Made by a program: the position numbers and the translations under genes | NCBI GenBank assembly: GCA_028288315.1 | Contig: JAQBNY010000257.1 | Location: 1 to 15,952 of the forward strand | Reading direction: 5' to 3' | Origin: Mucilaginibacter sp. | GTDB lineage: Bacteria > Bacteroidota > Bacteroidia > Sphingobacteriales > Sphingobacteriaceae | DNA length: 15,952 nucleotides | Shown here: positions 13,442-15,952 of the stretch, one piece after another | Layout: each line of letters starts with the position of its first letter | How positions within the stretch are numbered: position 1 is the stretch's first letter | The notes under the pieces: generated by a model | Told to the model about the DNA's origin: nothing | Database searches by the model: none | What the model saw: the letters and a program-made list of their open reading frames with translations, nothing else

Positions 13442-15952
13442 TTAAAAATTATAACCTATTGATAGATAGCTAATAGAGCCTTCCTTTGAATATCCTCTAG
13501 AAAACTGAACAGAAATAAGATCGGCCGGAATAAGGAAAACCCCGAACCCATAACCATCATGCCATTGAGAAGATGATTCATTTGGCGACCACACCCGGCC
13601 AACATCATTAAAACCTAATATGCCTATAGATCCGGGGAACAGGTAGGAGTTAAAGTCGAGCACTTTTAAACGAAGTTCCAAGTCATTATAAGCCATTGTT
13701 TTGCCCGTAAACCGCCATGTATGGAAACCACGCAAAGTATGCAAGCCACCCAGCTTTAATTGCTGGTAATAGGCGGCATTGCCTATAGTAGAGCCTAAGC
13801 CTGTTCTGTTTGATATTGTGAATACAGAATCTTTATCCGGATTTAAATAAAAATTAAATTCAGAAACGATCTGCCCGAACCGATCATTGCCATTGTTTAG
13901 TTGTTGCAGGCCCATTATTGTTGTATGCCAGTAAATGCCCTTTGTTGGCCTGTTTGGGTTATCGCGTGTATCCAGGTCAGTACCAGCAACTAATCCGGTG
14001 TAATATCGGGATGCGAAAACATTCTCCTGCGGATTTGCAGCATTGTAAGTGTTTAAAAACTTAAGCTGATTTTTAACCTGCTCGCTGTTGTAGTATTGGG
14101 CTGCCACACCTGCGTTTACTTTAAAGCTGCCATAAGTATGACTAAGCTTTATATCAGTATTTACCAGGTCATAACGGTTGCGGTAAAAACCTATTTCCCT
14201 GCTGCCTTTATCGGCAAACCGGGTTTCGTTACCTATCCCAAAAAAGTTGTTTACACTATTTGGTCCCCTTGAAACTATGTTAATGTTGAGATCGTTGTTA
14301 CCAATAGCTTTTTTGTAGTCGCCCGCATAAGTTATTAGGTAAGAATGGCGTACAAAGGAATAATCTACCAGCAATTTATGTCGGTAAGCATAAGGTTCTT
14401 TACGAAAGCCATGCTTGGTATAAGAAAAACCACCCACTAATGAAAAGCCATAATCATTATTATAGTGCCCCAGTATAATAGGTTCAAAGCGGTTGAATTT
14501 ATAGCTTAGCTTATCGTAATCATTAACAGTTGTATCTTTTGATAAACGCAGCTTTGCGGCAGAACTTTCTGGCAGAATATTTTTTTTATCCAACCGGTCG
14601 TATATATACAGGTTGCCTTTGTTATTCACAGCCGGGGCAACCATAAAGGTATCAACGCCGTCTCCGCCTATCATTCGAACTTTTATTGGAGATTTTCCAT
14701 TGCCTGTTACCTTAAACACATCTTTGCCATCAAAGCCATATAACCTAATTTCTTTGGTAACAGCCGGGTCAAAACTGCGGTTGTAAACCACCTGTGCTAT
14801 ACTGTCTTCTTTAGTGATTTTATTTATGATGACCTTCATCTGTCCATTAGCTTCTTCCCTTATGTCAACGTTCTCCTTTTTGTCAGACATGGGTATCTCT
14901 ACTATTTTCGATAAAAACCTATAATAATCAATTCCTTGCATGGTCAGGTTATCCCTGCGGGCCTTAACAATGCTGATAAGTTGTGGGGCAGATAATTTGT
15001 AAATATCTGTAGGCATCCTTTTAAAGGCATTTTGTATCACCTGATTTGTAAGGTGCATTTGCACATATGCAATTTGTTCCTTCCAATCGGCCTCGCTTAA
15101 CTGGTTTAGAAAATACCGGTCAAAATATTGTCCGTTCAGGTTCCATGCATTAATGTCCCTTATTTTATTATTAAATGGCTGGAACTTTGCCTTTAACCAC
15201 TGGTGCGATACTATCCATGGAAATACACCCGACGTTTTATAATACACCTGGTCACGATCGCGCGGGATAGGGGTGTAGAGGGTGCTTTTCCCTTTCTTGG
15301 CTTTATCCCAGCGCCATTGGTCGTCATGCCGATCCCAATCGCCAATGATCATGTCAAGCAAGCGCGCTCTCAAAACCATTTTATCATCAAACCGTACATC
15401 GTTATCACCCTTAATTTTTGCCTGAACTTTTGTTGTGTTATCCGTTTTGTCAGACTCAAGCGGCTCGCGCTCTTCCAACAAAAACACACCATTTGCAAAA
15501 TTTTTACGGTATTCGCCCAAGATTGGATCATCAGGCACATAAACAATCTCAGGGTTTGAATGCAGTATGTGCAAGGCCTCAGCCATTGGCGGTACAGTTA
15601 AGGCCGCGAACGGATTGGCAGTAGATACCTGGTCCTGTAAAATATCTTTAGTTACAGTTTTACGAAGCTTGGGGGGTAATTTTCTTTCCGGATATTTTTG
15701 TACAGTGCGCAGCACCCATTCTTGCCCGGATGGGTCACGAAGCCTAAGCGATTTGGTTTGCAAGCCTCCACCAGTTTGTAAAATGGTTAGGCCGCCCTTT
15801 TCTTTTTGCAAATGGAATACTCTGATCTTTACAGGTACTGCCCAAAGCTTGCGGTAATTTTCGCCAAACAGTGTCCTGTGCAATTTGCTCACTTTATCAT
15901 ACTCAGGCGCAACGGCTATGGTTATGCTATCATTTTTAATGCTTTGTGCACG
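13442..15952 (-). CDS. Omp85/BamA-like outer-membrane protein with kinase-like domain, 5' end outside window
   Basis: The frame is open to the right edge (836 visible residues); the GTG at 15892-15890 is internal. The C-terminal part (about 14509-13445) is a surface-antigen/Omp85-type beta-barrel ending in Phe (SIGYNF), with typical barrel signatures such as 'TRDNPNRPTKGIYW' and 'LGGLHTLRGF'. Before it, at about 14755-14635, is a Gly/Asp-rich beta stretch (GKDVFKVTGNG, GGDGVDTF). The N-terminal visible third contains VLRTVQK (15715-15695), LLDMIIGDWDRHDDQW (GDWDRH at 15343-15326) and PRDRDQ (about 15265-15251), a pattern recalling FAM20/HipA-like kinases. In related Bacteroidota proteins the part upstream is a calcineurin-like metallophosphoesterase; here that would lie outside the window. 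Possible roles are export or envelope assembly; the substrate is unknown. Confidence 0.88.
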   Translation of the reverse strand, partial: RAQSIKNDSITIAVAPEYDKVSKLHRTLFGENYRKLWAVPVKIRVFHLQKEKGGLTILQTGGGLQTKSLRLRDPSGQEWVLRTVQKYPERKLPPKLRKTVTKDILQDQVSTANPFAALTVPPMAEALHILHSNPEIVYVPDDPILGEYRKNFANGVFLLEEREPLESDKTDNTTKVQAKIKGDNDVRFDDKMVLRARLLDMIIGDWDRHDDQWRWDKAKKGKSTLYTPIPRDRDQVYYKTSGVFPWIVSHQWLKAKFQPFNNKIRDINAWNLNGQYFDRYFLNQLSEADWKEQIAYVQMHLTNQVIQNAFKRMPTDIYKLSAPQLISIVKARRDNLTMQGIDYYRFLSKIVEIPMSDKKENVDIREEANGQMKVIINKITKEDSIAQVVYNRSFDPAVTKEIRLYGFDGKDVFKVTGNGKSPIKVRMIGGDGVDTFMVAPAVNNKGNLYIYDRLDKKNILPESSAAKLRLSKDTTVNDYDKLSYKFNRFEPIILGHYNNDYGFSLVGGFSYTKHGFRKEPYAYRHKLLVDYSFVRHSYLITYAGDYKKAIGNNDLNINIVSRGPNSVNNFFGIGNETRFADKGSREIGFYRNRYDLVNTDIKLSHTYGSFKVNAGVAAQYYNSEQVKNQLKFLNTYNAANPQENVFASRYYTGLVAGTDLDTRDNPNRPTKGIYWHTTIMGLQQLNNGNDRFGQIVSEFNFYLNPDKDSVFTISNRTGLGSTIGNAAYYQQLKLGGLHTLRGFHTWRFTGKTMAYNDLELRLKVLDFNSYLFPGSIGILGFNDVGRVWSPNESSSQWHDGYGFGVFLIPADLISVQFSRGYSKEGSISYLSIGYNF

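Noticed and set aside
15203..15559. Plus-strand 118-codon ORF
   Set aside because: It lies inside the Omp85-like gene, opposite strand, with no recognisable features.

Overview
The window looks like a chromosomal segment from a Bacteroidota bacterium, most likely of the Sphingobacteriaceae type (Mucilaginibacter/Pedobacter-like). Reasons: moderately AT-rich DNA, no Shine-Dalgarno-like sequences before the genes, A-rich leaders, a DUF3943 barrel protein, and an Omp85-type barrel protein of a kind common in this phylum. I recognise no RNA gene, insertion sequence, CRISPR array or attachment site.

Left half, plus strand (1-8311): a tightly packed Ser/Thr-phosphorylation and cell-wall-synthesis cluster. 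In order it holds the 3' end of a gene for an FHA-like protein, a possible 32-residue membrane peptide, a membrane-anchored PP2C phosphatase with a periplasmic beta-rich domain, a 1354-residue protein fusing a SEDS glycan polymerase (RodA/FtsW family) to a class B penicillin-binding transpeptidase, a canonical FHA protein, and a membrane-anchored Ser/Thr kinase with a lysine-rich tail. Junctions are 1 nt gaps or 8-14 nt overlaps, apart from one 66-nt gap before the second FHA gene. The gene content and order match the actinobacterial FHA-pstP-rodA-pbpA-pknA/B cluster, but here the polymerase and transpeptidase are one polypeptide and carry an extra N-terminal extracytoplasmic domain. The natural reading is a phospho-regulated peptidoglycan synthase with its kinase, phosphatase and phosphothreonine readers. 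This is the most interesting content of the window.

Middle (8315-11930): a convergent minus-strand DUF3943 outer-membrane barrel gene with a TTG start, a 370-nt intergenic region, a small secreted beta-rich protein followed by a clear terminator, and a lipoprotein that looks like a bilobal pepsin-like aspartic protease (two DTG motifs), also followed by a terminator.

Right (11934-15952), minus strand: an Omp85/BamA-like barrel protein, running off the right edge, with a kinase-like GDWDRH motif in its soluble part; then, 41 nt downstream, a membrane GT2 glycosyltransferase; then a doubtful 84-codon ORF; then a minus-strand terminator lying back to back with the plus-strand terminator of the protease gene.
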